Assembly (NCBI RefSeq): GCF_002843315.1
Contig: NZ_MVDD01000003.1
Location: 62,001 to 126,000 of the forward strand
DNA from: Labilibaculum filiforme
GTDB lineage: Bacteria > Bacteroidota > Bacteroidia > Bacteroidales > Marinifilaceae
DNA length: 64,000 nt
Direction of reading: 5' to 3'
Positions 32,499 through 41,155 of the stretch are shown in pieces. The stretch's first letter is position 1; each line of letters begins with the position of its first letter. Under the pieces are notes generated by a model. That model did not search any database and was not told where the DNA came from. It worked only from the letters and a program-made list of their open reading frames with translations. Position numbers and translations under genes: made by a program.

Positions 32499-33986
32499 AT
32501 GAGTATAGAAAAATACGACCTTGTTGTTTTGGGAAGTGGCCCGGCTGGTTTCTCGGCAGCAATGCGTGCCATTGATTTTAATAAGTCTGTTTGTTTAATC
32601 GAGGCCAATCATTTGGGTGGTGCTGGAATTATGAATGGTGCTTTAACTTCGAAAGCAATGTGGGAATTATCGCGCGATTTTTCCATTGCATCATCGGTGA
32701 TGAGAGGCTATCGAGCTTCGGGCTTAAATGTTGACTACAAAAAAGTACAACAAACTGTGATACAAGCTGCCAAACAAAAGCAGCTACAAATGCTATCGCA
32801 AATTGAAACTTATTCGAAAACGGCTGAAAAATGCGGAAATATTACCTTAAAATATGGTTGGGGAAAATTTATTGATTCGCATACGGTAGAAATAATATCG
32901 AAGGATAAAACCGAACAAATAAAAGGCGATAATTTTATTATAGCGACAGGTTCTCGACCACGACCATTACCCGATGTAGAGATTGATAATGAACGAATTA
33001 TAGATTCGGAAGGAATTATTAAATTGAAAGAATTCCCAGAACGAATGATTATTATTGGTTCGGGAATTATTGGTTGCGAGTACGCTACTATTTTTTCCAA
33101 TTACAGTCAGACAGAAGTTCATTTGCTCGACCGACAACACAAGGTAATTCCTTATGAGGATGATGATTTAAGTAATTTTGTATCGAAAAACCTAGAAAGT
33201 AACGGTGTAACAATTCACCATACGGCAAACTTGAGAACCATTCGAAAACGCCCAGATTTTTTAGAAGTTGTTCTCGATTATCAAGACGGTCATTCGACAG
33301 TTTTAGAAGTGGATGTTGCCATTGTTGCTATTGGTCGAATGCCAAATCTTGATAATATTGGTTTGGAAAATGTAGGTATCTCGACTACAAATCGTGGTTT
33401 TCTTGATATTAATGAGGTATGTGCTACCGACAATTTTCAATCGTGCAACATTTTTGCGGCTGGAGATGTTTCTGGTCATGCTCAATTGTATTCAGTTGCC
33501 GAACTTCAGGGAAGATATATTGTAGAAGCTCTATACGGCAATTTGGAGTATCCGCTAGATTACTCGAACATGTCGACACTCATGTTTTTTAAGCCTGAAG
33601 TGGCTGCAGTGGGTTTAAACGAGAAAGCTTGCCGAAAAAAAGGGATTCCCTACAAGGTTGCTATCTATTCTAACTCGCTAGTTAATAGAGCGGTTGCCAT
33701 GAGAGCTACCGATGGTTTTGTAAAAATTATTGTTAGCGATGATGGCAAAGATCGAATATTGGGAATGCGTGCTGCCGGTCCGCAAGCCTCTACGCTAATT
33801 ACCTCAATTGCCTATCAAATTACACAAAAAGGAACCTTAAAAGATATTCGTCAAAATGTACATCCACATCCTAGTATTAGTGAAGGAATACAAGAATGCT
33901 TACGAGTATTTGAGGGAAAATCGATTTATAAACCCAAAGCTTTTCCAGATTTAATTAAATTGGATACTTGGAAACCTGAAAGTTAA
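32499..33986 (+). CDS. Pyridine nucleotide-disulfide oxidoreductase-like flavoprotein lacking the redox cysteines
   Basis: 495 residues of the dihydrolipoamide dehydrogenase/SthA superfamily: FAD motif VVLGSGPAGFSAAM, second nucleotide motif IIGSGIIGCEYATIF, FAD-binding IFAAGDVSG and C-terminal dimer domain with HPHPSISE, in place of the usual His-x4-Glu. The active-site segment, normally GGTCLNVGCIPSK, reads GGAGIMNGALTSK (40-52): Gly43 and Ala48 replace both cysteines. It therefore cannot do disulfide chemistry and is more likely an NAD(P)H:quinone, transhydrogenase-like or other flavin reductase. It has no obvious operon partner; a terminator follows at 34019. Confidence 0.85.
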   Translation: MSIEKYDLVVLGSGPAGFSAAMRAIDFNKSVCLIEANHLGGAGIMNGALTSKAMWELSRDFSIASSVMRGYRASGLNVDYKKVQQTVIQAAKQKQLQMLSQIETYSKTAEKCGNITLKYGWGKFIDSHTVEIISKDKTEQIKGDNFIIATGSRPRPLPDVEIDNERIIDSEGIIKLKEFPERMIIIGSGIIGCEYATIFSNYSQTEVHLLDRQHKVIPYEDDDLSNFVSKNLESNGVTIHHTANLRTIRKRPDFLEVVLDYQDGHSTVLEVDVAIVAIGRMPNLDNIGLENVGISTTNRGFLDINEVCATDNFQSCNIFAAGDVSGHAQLYSVAELQGRYIVEALYGNLEYPLDYSNMSTLMFFKPEVAAVGLNEKACRKKGIPYKVAIYSNSLVNRAVAMRATDGFVKIIVSDDGKDRILGMRAAGPQASTLITSIAYQITQKGTLKDIRQNVHPHPSISEGIQECLRVFEGKSIYKPKAFPDLIKLDTWKPES

Positions 33987-34018
33987 ACATTAAACTGATA
34001 CTTACTTAGAAGCAAAAG

Positions 34019-34043
34019 AACGCAAGTTAAATTGCGTTTTTTT
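34019..34043 (+). terminator. Terminator after the flavoprotein gene
   Basis: AACGCAA (34019-34025) pairs with TTGCGTT (34032-34038), followed by a T tract. Confidence 0.8.
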
Positions 34044-34142
34044 GTGCCCTGTTTTTTCTTGCTATTGTTGAAAAAATGTTTTGATAGAAATTGCAGAAGA
34101 TTTCGTAACTTATATAAAATCAAAATATTAAAATAACAAGCT

Positions 34143-34454
34143 ATGAACTCAACAGAAATGATGCGTATTATTGTGAGCGGTGAATGGCGAAATACAGAAA
34201 CAGATGAGATATGCTCTTTTTCTTGGACTGATTCGGATCATTCCATCGGCATAGAATATAAGTTGGGCAAGAAAGTAGGTCAAAGTAGTTCTCATCAATC
34301 TGTAAAACTATATCATGATGCCGAATATTTAAAAAATTGCAATCATCTTCGATATCAGAGTAATTTGTTTACCAGCGAATTTACCCTTGATTCGGAAAAT
34401 GGTCCGCTATTGGTAGTGTCGAATGTATTTGGAAAATTAAACTTAGTGCGGTAA
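34143..34454 (+). CDS. Hypothetical small protein
   Basis: 103 residues, no signal peptide or membrane helix, predicted mostly beta (alternating SFSWTDSDHSIGIEYKLG, FTSEFTLDSENGPLLVV). I do not recognise the family. Single-gene unit followed by a terminator. Confidence 0.5.
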   Translation: MNSTEMMRIIVSGEWRNTETDEICSFSWTDSDHSIGIEYKLGKKVGQSSSHQSVKLYHDAEYLKNCNHLRYQSNLFTSEFTLDSENGPLLVVSNVFGKLNLVR

Positions 34455-34500
34455 AGTAAATGAATGAAAATTGCATTTCCCAAATTATAGGTAAATGATA

Positions 34501-34543
34501 AAAAGGGAACAAACGGCAATTTACTGCACTTGTTCCCCTTTTT
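34501..34543. terminator. Bidirectional terminator
   Basis: AAAAGGGAACAA (34501-34512) pairs with TTGTTCCCCTTTT (34531-34543), with one bulge. It lies between the small hypothetical gene and the convergent membrane-protein gene. Confidence 0.75.
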
Positions 34544-34618
34544 ATTCGCTAAAAATTGTTACAACCACAATTTAAAACATATATTCTTAACTAGACTTAT
34601 TCTTAAAACAATTGCTTT

Positions 34619-35134
34619 TCATCGTCTTGCCGCTTCTGCAACAACAAATTCTGAGTCATTTAATTTAGTCTGCTCTTCCTTATTTAATTCTAATTCCCGA
34701 ACTAATTTATCTTTACTTGGATAATAAGTCGCAAAGAGTAGCATAATTATTACTGCAAAACCCAACAACAGCATTTCGCCGGTAAGCAAATAGGTGATGA
34801 TAGCAAAGAATGCACTTCCTTCCAACATTGCATATTTAATAATATTTAAAGATCGATAGGATTCGATTTTTGTTTTTAACTCGGTTTCCACTATTGCAAA
34901 TTTAAGTTTTTTACCTACAACTATTTTGCTAACACTAAAGGTTCCCAAGAAAAATAATGGAACAATAATCATAAACAAAGTACGTAACTCTTCAGCATCT
35001 GCAACGAGTGGGCCTTGTGTTTGATGGAAAAACACCGTAAATGCAGTAAAAAAAACTTGTCCCATGAGTAAGGCTACGTGAATAAGTATGCTACTTTTTA
35101 GATACTGCTGAAAATTTTGTTCGTTTTTATTCAT
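34619..35134 (-). CDS. Hypothetical four-helix membrane protein
   Basis: 171 residues with about four hydrophobic segments (ILIHVALLMGQVFFTAFTVFF; LFMIIVPLFFLGTF; YAMLEGSAFFAIITYLL; MLLLGFAVIIMLLFATYY), a charged middle loop and an acidic C-terminal tail. Inner-membrane location expected. Family not recognised. Downstream of another small membrane-protein gene (51-base gap), probably the same transcript. Confidence 0.6.
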   Translation of the reverse strand: MNKNEQNFQQYLKSSILIHVALLMGQVFFTAFTVFFHQTQGPLVADAEELRTLFMIIVPLFFLGTFSVSKIVVGKKLKFAIVETELKTKIESYRSLNIIKYAMLEGSAFFAIITYLLTGEMLLLGFAVIIMLLFATYYPSKDKLVRELELNKEEQTKLNDSEFVVAEAARR

Positions 35135-35185
35135 ATTGATTTAAAATTTTTTTGGAGATAGATACTATTTCTTAAGCAATCAACT

Positions 35186-35545
35186 CTACTTTGAATTCAA
35201 ATAAAAAGCAACTGATTTCGATTTTAACAATACCGCAAGTACAATTAAAGTGATAAACAATAGTGAATACGCAATAGCGTAATTAATGCCCATTGCAAAA
35301 GCCATAAATATAGTGGCAAACAATATAAATCCAACAAATATTCCTGTAAGGTACCAAGCAAATTTCCACTTACGAAGCAAGCCAATTGCCAAAATAATAC
35401 TTAAGCCACCCATTATTTTAAAGTGTCCGGTTGCACCCACAAAAGAATCTTTATACATATCAGTTACAATAGGAATTGCAATAAGAATAAGGGCTGCAAA
35501 TAAAGTGGAGAAAAATCCTTTGTGTTTTAAAAATTGTAAATTCAT
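35186..35545 (-). CDS. Hypothetical four-helix membrane protein, DoxX-like in size
   Basis: 119 residues, four hydrophobic helices with Gly-rich packing (GGLSIILAIGLL, YLTGIFVGFILFATIFMAF). Size and helix number recall small DoxX/SdpI-like membrane proteins but I see no decisive motif. First gene of a likely two-gene unit with the 171-residue membrane protein. Confidence 0.55.
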   Translation of the reverse strand: MNLQFLKHKGFFSTLFAALILIAIPIVTDMYKDSFVGATGHFKIMGGLSIILAIGLLRKWKFAWYLTGIFVGFILFATIFMAFAMGINYAIAYSLLFITLIVLAVLLKSKSVAFYLNSK

Positions 35546-35732
35546 CAGTTTATAATTACCAATTTGTATTTATCCGTAATAATTTTAATTCTAGTTTCAA
35601 TTTCCTAAACTACAAAAACAAACCTAAGCAACAAAATATTTATATCGAAAACTTAAACTATCCAATTAGATCCCCTGAAAAATGATTTTTCAGCCTATTT
35701 ATCAAATCATTAAAATAAAATATTGGAGCAAC

Positions 35733-35762
35733 AAAAAACCCGATTCCTTACAAAATCGGGTT
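35733..35762 (-). terminator. Terminator of the gene at 35793
   Basis: Plus-strand AACCCGATT (35737-35745) and AATCGGGTT (35754-35762), with an A run at 35733-35738 that becomes the T tract on the minus strand. Confidence 0.8.
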
Positions 35763-35792
35763 GTATAATATTATTTTTAGCTACTAATTAGT

Positions 35793-36113
35793 TTAAGACA
35801 CTAGTCTATTTCCATCATTAGAATTAAAAGCATCGGTATTCCTATTGAAATAATTGATAAGAATTTCACCGGACAACTCGTTGCCGTTGTGATCCCAGCC
35901 ATATAATCTATTTTTCGCAATTTCATGTGAAAGCTCACAAATAAGATATCCTTTTTCCGAATCGAATAGATAAGTGAATTGCCAAGGCGAAAATTTGTAA
36001 AATTCATTATTGTATGGCTTGCTGGTAAAAAATCGTCCATTTAATTCAGTTAATAGACAAGGTTCTCCACATAAATTAAAGTAATTCTGTTTTTGTATTT
36101 CGGATAAAATCAT
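35793..36113 (-). CDS. Hypothetical small protein
   Basis: 106 residues, aromatic-rich (YKFSPWQFTYLFDSEKGYLI), no signal peptide or membrane segment. Not recognised. Own terminator downstream; the 860-bp gap upstream must hold its promoter. Confidence 0.5.
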   Translation of the reverse strand: MILSEIQKQNYFNLCGEPCLLTELNGRFFTSKPYNNEFYKFSPWQFTYLFDSEKGYLICELSHEIAKNRLYGWDHNGNELSGEILINYFNRNTDAFNSNDGNRLVS

Positions 36114-36973
36114 AGTCTAATTTTTTCTTTACTGTTTACATTAAATTTACTCCTAAAAACTTGCTTACCATACCATTTACGGAAGAATTACTATAAGGTT
36201 TCTTAATTCATAAGAAACAAAATTTTGTGAAATTAATATCACAATGGAAAAGTGCGGAAAGTGTAGTAATTCTTAATTATTTTGCTCTTGAATAATTTTA
36301 AGCAGAGCGAGGCTACTAGTTTAGCCCCTGCATTTCTAAGCAAAAACTATTAGTACTTTTAATTGCTATTTTCGGTTTGCGATACATTATTCTGACTAAA
36401 GAAAAAAGACGATCACATTTACTAATTCCAAATTGTCTCGATGGATAATGTTGTTTTAAAATTTACCAAATAGCAAGAAGAACAGACGAAACTTGTAAAG
36501 TTTTAATGAAATCTTGTAAAGTTTTTGTGGCTATAAAACGCTATATCCAAAAGTTCGTTTCCAAATTAATTCTATTCAACCACAAGTAGAATTAACATCA
36601 ATGTAATTTGCATCAATTCTTTTTTTGACGACAACAAACCTTTAATGTGTTGATTATATGATATTTGAAGTAGACATACTAAAATTTGTAATTACTATTC
36701 CAAAAATAAATAGTTGATTAATAAATTCATTATTCAACTATTTTTAAATCAGAAAATAGAAAACTAAATTCTTTACATTTAATTTTATCAGCGTATTAAA
36801 ATAAATTGAAAACGCCCCAGCAAAACCTATGAATTAACACCCAAGCTTCGGACGTAAAAAACTTACCTTACCTCCTGAAAAAGGCAATTGTATAGAAACA
36901 AATACACCACTATTATTTTTGAAGTTTAAATTCATCTGCTATTCAGCAAAAATTACTCATTCTTTTTTTAACC
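36114..36973. other. 860-bp intergenic region with direct repeats, hairpin and a possible kinase remnant
   Basis: No complete gene. Three items seen: (1) an exact 13-base repeat CTTGTAAAGTTTT at 36492-36504 and 36513-36525, period 21 bp; (2) a hairpin AAATAGTTGA (36708-36717)/TCAACTATTT (36734-36743); (3) a minus-strand 33-codon frame from 36935 reading MNLNFKNNSGVFVSIQLPFS, whose end resembles the last strand of a histidine-kinase ATPase domain. The repeats have the two-turn spacing of LytTR-type sites. These are weak signals. Confidence 0.35.
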
Positions 36974-39319
36974 ATGAAAATTACCATACTTACTCTTATT
37001 ACTTTTCTATTATTGGTTTGGAGCAATACAATGCTTTTGGGGCAAAAACTGGAAATTAAAGGACAGGTTTTCGAAAACAAAAGAAACGAATCTCTCCCCT
37101 TTACACAAGTTGCTTTGTTTGAAAAAGAATCGAATGTATCCTTAAGTGGCACTTTGACCGATGATTTAGGAAATTTTACCCTGCCAGTACTTTCGAAAAC
37201 CAGCTATCGAATTCAAATTCAATTTTTAGGTTACGAAAGCCATGTTTCTGAAATTCAGGTAGACACAACTTCGGTTGATTTGGGTAAAATAATTCTTCAA
37301 GCATCAGCACAAAATTTAGCTGAGATTATTGTTACCGCCGAAAAGAAAACTATTGGTAAAGAAGATGGTAACTGGGTTCTTTATCCCGATAAATTACCTG
37401 ATGGAGGTACAAATACCACTATCGAATTATTGAGTACCCTACCTGCTGTTGCAGTAGATATGGATGATAATGTAAGTATTCGTGGTAGACAAGTTACTAT
37501 TTTGATTGATGGTGTGAAAAGCGACGATTTAGGAGCATTAGATCAGATTTCGCCCTCTTCCATCGCAAAAATTGAGGTTATTCAAAATCCTTCTGCCAAA
37601 TACGATGCCGAAGGAAGTGTAATTAATATTCAATTAAAATCGCCATTACAATCGAGTTCCTCTACCCGATTAAAGGCTAACGTTGATCATTTTGGTAATC
37701 ATCAGGAAAGCTTTATAACCAACAAAAGATATAAAAATTGGGGTGGGTTTCTTCAGGGATCTTCGAATCGTAATCAATTTGATTCGAAAATATATTCGGT
37801 ACGAGAAAATTTCATTAACCAGTACACCCCTTTCATTCTGGAACATAGAACTGATAATGTTGAAAATAATTCGATTCAGTTTAGAGGCGGAATTAACCAT
37901 CGTTTTTCAAAAAATCATTTCATAAAATTTGATGCTCAGTGGCAAGAAAATGATTATTCTCCGAATTTATCTTCGGATAAAGAGAATCGAAATCAGGAAA
38001 TGGAATTGTTAAAATCTACGCTACAAAATCAACAAACGGATAAGGACAAAAATATGAACTTACTTCGTGCCCAATACATTGGAAATTGGGATACTCAAAC
38101 ACTAAAAATTAGACTGAATTATCGGAATCAGAAAGAAACTGAAGATAGAAATTTTCAAAGTGAAGATTTTCTGCCAAACGGAGATCGCTCTAGCGCTAAT
38201 CCATATCTTAGAAATGATTACCAGGACATAAAGATTAACGACCTTCAAACAGCAGTAGATTACGAGAAAAGCTGGACTGAGGGATTAAAACTTGAGGCTG
38301 GAGCTGATTACAGCATAGAGGAACAAAATCAAAATTCGCTTCAGGAAAAATTTGATTATAATTTAAACGACTGGAAAAACAACCCTAGCAAAACATTTGA
38401 TTATCAATATAATAAGAGCACTTCGGCAATTTATGGTATTCTTAATGGAAAAAAGAACAATTGGCATGCCTTTGTTGGTGCGCGTTTGCGATCTATTCAA
38501 CTGAAAACAGAAAATTTTGGAGACGAAATTACAAATAAACAAAGCAACGCCTACCTTTCTGTTTTGCCAAGCATCACTTTAGGGCACGAAAGTGAATTTA
38601 GTGGCATTTCTTTTTCCTACAAAAAAAGTCAAAAAATACCACATGCAAACCGTTTAAATTCTTACCGAAATGATGCAAACCCATTAAACGTAACTTTTGG
38701 AAATCCAGATTTAAAACCGGAAAAAGAACACTCGTTATCTCTTGATTTTTCGTGGCACAATGAAAAATATCAGATGAGTATTGCTGCTTTCGAGAGAATT
38801 ATAAAAGATGTTGTAATGACAGAGTATAGTTTTGTTGGGGATACGCTGTTTAGAACCTATAAGAACATGGCAACTCAATATCTTCATGGTAGTGAATACA
38901 CGTTTACCTACAAATTGATAAAATGGTGTCGTTTAAATGGTAGTGCAAGTATATTTCATCAAACTTTTTCGGGAGAATCTCTTTCGATACCACAAAAAAG
39001 TATCTGGAGTTATAACGCAAAAATAGCTGCATACGTTCAATTGCCGAAAAATTATTCGATGCAAGCCAATTACACAAACAATTCAAAAACTATTTCTACC
39101 TATGGATTGAAAGGGAAACTGTATAATTTAGATCTTGGAATAAGTAAGAGTCTGCTCGATAAAAAATTACAGTTATCGCTTCGAGGAGTGAATTTATTGG
39201 ATAGTAAAAAGCAGTGGAATGAATCGGAAAACATGCAATTTACCTCACGTTCTACGAAATATCAGGATACCCGCAGATTGGTGTTGGGTGTAATCTACAA
39301 ATGGAGTCATTCGCAGTAA
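36974..39319 (+). CDS. Outer-membrane beta-barrel receptor (TonB-dependent-like, OMP_b-brl_3 type)
   Basis: 781 residues: signal peptide (1 to ~23), carboxypeptidase-regulatory-like beta domain (~27-110, EIKGQVFENKRNESLPFTQV), plug domain (~115-220: TTIELLSTLPAVAVDMDDNV, VTILIDGVKSDDL, KIEVIQNPSAKYDAEGSVI) and a beta-barrel to the aromatic C-terminus. This is the common Bacteroidota outer-membrane receptor type without a SusD partner. Ligand unknown. Stand-alone plus-strand gene facing the polysaccharide locus. Confidence 0.85.
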   Translation: MKITILTLITFLLLVWSNTMLLGQKLEIKGQVFENKRNESLPFTQVALFEKESNVSLSGTLTDDLGNFTLPVLSKTSYRIQIQFLGYESHVSEIQVDTTSVDLGKIILQASAQNLAEIIVTAEKKTIGKEDGNWVLYPDKLPDGGTNTTIELLSTLPAVAVDMDDNVSIRGRQVTILIDGVKSDDLGALDQISPSSIAKIEVIQNPSAKYDAEGSVINIQLKSPLQSSSSTRLKANVDHFGNHQESFITNKRYKNWGGFLQGSSNRNQFDSKIYSVRENFINQYTPFILEHRTDNVENNSIQFRGGINHRFSKNHFIKFDAQWQENDYSPNLSSDKENRNQEMELLKSTLQNQQTDKDKNMNLLRAQYIGNWDTQTLKIRLNYRNQKETEDRNFQSEDFLPNGDRSSANPYLRNDYQDIKINDLQTAVDYEKSWTEGLKLEAGADYSIEEQNQNSLQEKFDYNLNDWKNNPSKTFDYQYNKSTSAIYGILNGKKNNWHAFVGARLRSIQLKTENFGDEITNKQSNAYLSVLPSITLGHESEFSGISFSYKKSQKIPHANRLNSYRNDANPLNVTFGNPDLKPEKEHSLSLDFSWHNEKYQMSIAAFERIIKDVVMTEYSFVGDTLFRTYKNMATQYLHGSEYTFTYKLIKWCRLNGSASIFHQTFSGESLSIPQKSIWSYNAKIAAYVQLPKNYSMQANYTNNSKTISTYGLKGKLYNLDLGISKSLLDKKLQLSLRGVNLLDSKKQWNESENMQFTSRSTKYQDTRRLVLGVIYKWSHSQ

Positions 39320-39336
39320 CGGGTTTAAAATAGGAA

Positions 39337-39366
39337 ACAACAAGCCCAAATTTGAGCTTGTTGTAT
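39337..39366. terminator. Hairpin between receptor and GH16 genes
   Basis: ACAACAAGC (39337-39345) pairs with GCTTGTTGT (39356-39364). The T tract is poor, so efficiency is uncertain. Confidence 0.45.
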
Positions 39367-39378
39367 TGTAAATTTGTA

Positions 39379-40248
39379 TTACTCTTTTTCCCAAACTCTA
39401 AAATAGTTCACTTTATATTCTCCATCCAAACGATCATCATCGGGCAATGCACCAAACCATTTATTCGATTCGCAATTAAAATTGATTTCCAATGCTTGGT
39501 GCCAATGGGTATTTTCAGCTTCGCGAAACAAGATTCCATCGATATAAAAACGGATAGTTTCCGGAGTCCATTCTAAACCCCATGTATGGTAATCGGCTTG
39601 CAATTCTTCTGGGAAATAATATTTTTTTGTCCGTGAAAAATGCTTTTTTACGTCGCCTTTGTCTTTAGGTGCTTTAAACACATGAATATTGGAATTTAAA
39701 TCGTGACGATTGTAATACAATCCAGGTGCATTCTCACAAATATCAATCTCGGTCCACCAATCTTTACTAACATTTGTCATCCAAAAACCCGAAACCCATG
39801 GCGCATCCATTAACTTCACTTCTGCCTCGAAATATCCGTACAAGAATTTTTGTTTACTTTTAATAAAGCCCGTAGAATGAGTAAAACCTTCGGGAAGTAG
39901 CTCTTTCCCATGCTGATTTACACGAATAACAAGTTTTCCATCCTCTAATTTCACATTGGAAGCATGAAAATAGGTTGGTGCTCTGCCTTTCCATTTCGGA
40001 TTATTTGGATACCATTTTACCTCGTTCAATTTATGATCGTTGAACTCATCTGAAAATTTCTCCAACTTTTTCCAGCCTGTTTCGTTTTTTTGATCCGAAA
40101 GAGGAAGCTCAGGCGTAAGCCTATCCACCCTATTTTCCAGCTTAACCGAATCTACATAATTTTTAGGCGGAATAGTTAAATCTTGAGAATGAGCAACACC
40201 AGCAAATCCAATTACCAATGTCATTAATATGATTTTTTTTACTTTCAT
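39379..40248 (-). CDS. GH16-family endo-glycosidase (agarase/porphyranase/carrageenase-like)
   Basis: 289 residues. Signal peptide MKVKKIILMTLVIGFAGVAHS, then a GH16 jellyroll. The catalytic signature ExDxxE is WTEIDICENAP: Glu167 nucleophile, Asp169, Glu172 acid/base. Upstream STGFIKSKQKFLYGYFEAEV and downstream DYHTWGLEWTPETIRFYIDG are typical GH16 strands. With GH86 and sulfatases nearby I infer cleavage of a red-algal galactan, but the subfamily (agarase, porphyranase or other) cannot be fixed by eye. It is last in a probable operon, and an 88-95 bp structured repeat separates it from the plug-protein gene. Confidence 0.85.
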   Translation of the reverse strand: MKVKKIILMTLVIGFAGVAHSQDLTIPPKNYVDSVKLENRVDRLTPELPLSDQKNETGWKKLEKFSDEFNDHKLNEVKWYPNNPKWKGRAPTYFHASNVKLEDGKLVIRVNQHGKELLPEGFTHSTGFIKSKQKFLYGYFEAEVKLMDAPWVSGFWMTNVSKDWWTEIDICENAPGLYYNRHDLNSNIHVFKAPKDKGDVKKHFSRTKKYYFPEELQADYHTWGLEWTPETIRFYIDGILFREAENTHWHQALEINFNCESNKWFGALPDDDRLDGEYKVNYFRVWEKE

Positions 40249-40342
40249 ATGATTATAATTTCAAGTTTTTGCCATATGGAACTTACCATGCTGGGATAAT
40301 CATTTCCCTGTGTGTATAAAGCTTTATACATGGACGTTTCAT
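40249..40342 (-). repeat. Structured intercistronic element, copy 1 of 3
   Basis: 94 bp ending at the GH16 start. Minus-strand fold: CCATG/CATGG (plus 40329-40333/40286-40290) closes a hairpin with the 16-base palindrome GTATAAAGCTTTATAC (40314-40329) and a hairpin GGGA/TCCC (40305-40308/40293-40296); CCATATGG (40272-40279) follows. The unit begins with ATGAAACGTCC and is followed by the gene's own ATATGAAA, so a TATGAAA direct repeat flanks it. Confidence 0.7.
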
Positions 40343-40355
40343 ACTGCGATTTAAT

Positions 40356-41033
40356 TTAGTTCTTTAGCTTAATAATCACCACTCCGTTGGCTGCACGCGA
40401 TCCATAATCTGCAGCTTCATTCCCAAGTAAAACTTCTACCGATTTCACCTGACCAGGACTAATTCCTGTAATATCCTCGGTAATAATTCCATTTACAACT
40501 AATAAAGCTTGCAAACCCGACGAAACGGAACTAGGACCTCTGGAAGTAAGAAAAACCTGATTCATTCCATTCACACTTTCCATTTTAGAAGAAGGATAAA
40601 CGTATTGTATAACTTGAAAAATAGAAGACATGCGATCGAAATTGTTATTCTCCTCCAAACAATTTTTGATACAATAATCCAAGTTTTCCTCCGTCAAGGT
40701 CTTATTGTTTATCACATTGTAATGAGAACTTTCGTTATTGATATAAAGAAGGTTAACAGAAGATTCGGTTTCCCCTTTTATACGAATTGTTTGTCCGACA
40801 AAACCATCTGCTCTAAACTTCACCACATCCTTTTTAGCATTTATAGTAATTTCATAATTGCCATTTTCATCAGTAAGAGTATTCTGCTTACTTTTCGAGG
40901 ATTCTATCAACACCTTGTTTAACGGGTAAGTTTTAAAGGCAGTAACCTTTCCTTTTAATACTGTTGTTTGCGCATGGAGAGTTGCAAAACCACATGCCAG
41001 CAAAAAGACAATAATACCTAGTTTTAGTTTCAT
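40356..41033 (-). CDS. Plug-only TonB-receptor-like protein
   Basis: 225 residues: signal peptide (1 to ~21), a carboxypeptidase-regulatory-like beta domain (~25-95, VLKGKVTAFKTYPLNKVLIE) and a TonB plug-like domain (~145-225) ending YGSRAANGVVIIKLKN, the exact point where SusC-type receptors pass into the barrel. No barrel follows: the stop at 40356 is followed by a structured repeat and then GH16. It may be a periplasmic regulator or binding partner of SusC, or a truncated receptor. Since the signal, both domains and the stop are tidy, I favour a real short protein. Confidence 0.7.
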   Translation of the reverse strand: MKLKLGIIVFLLACGFATLHAQTTVLKGKVTAFKTYPLNKVLIESSKSKQNTLTDENGNYEITINAKKDVVKFRADGFVGQTIRIKGETESSVNLLYINNESSHYNVINNKTLTEENLDYCIKNCLEENNNFDRMSSIFQVIQYVYPSSKMESVNGMNQVFLTSRGPSSVSSGLQALLVVNGIITEDITGISPGQVKSVEVLLGNEAADYGSRAANGVVIIKLKN

Positions 41034-41155
41034 ATTTAGTGTTTAGATGTTGATTTAATCAACGATTTGTATTGTTTTTTACTAATAAACCTTCATTGGG
41101 ATCTTCTAAAATTCAACAGAAATAAACAAAATAAAGGCTATTCTTATTTCGTAGC

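Noticed and set aside
36837-36935. 33-codon minus-strand frame resembling a histidine-kinase end
   Set aside because: Too short and the match is only one strand and loop; kept as a low-interest remark, not called a pseudogene.
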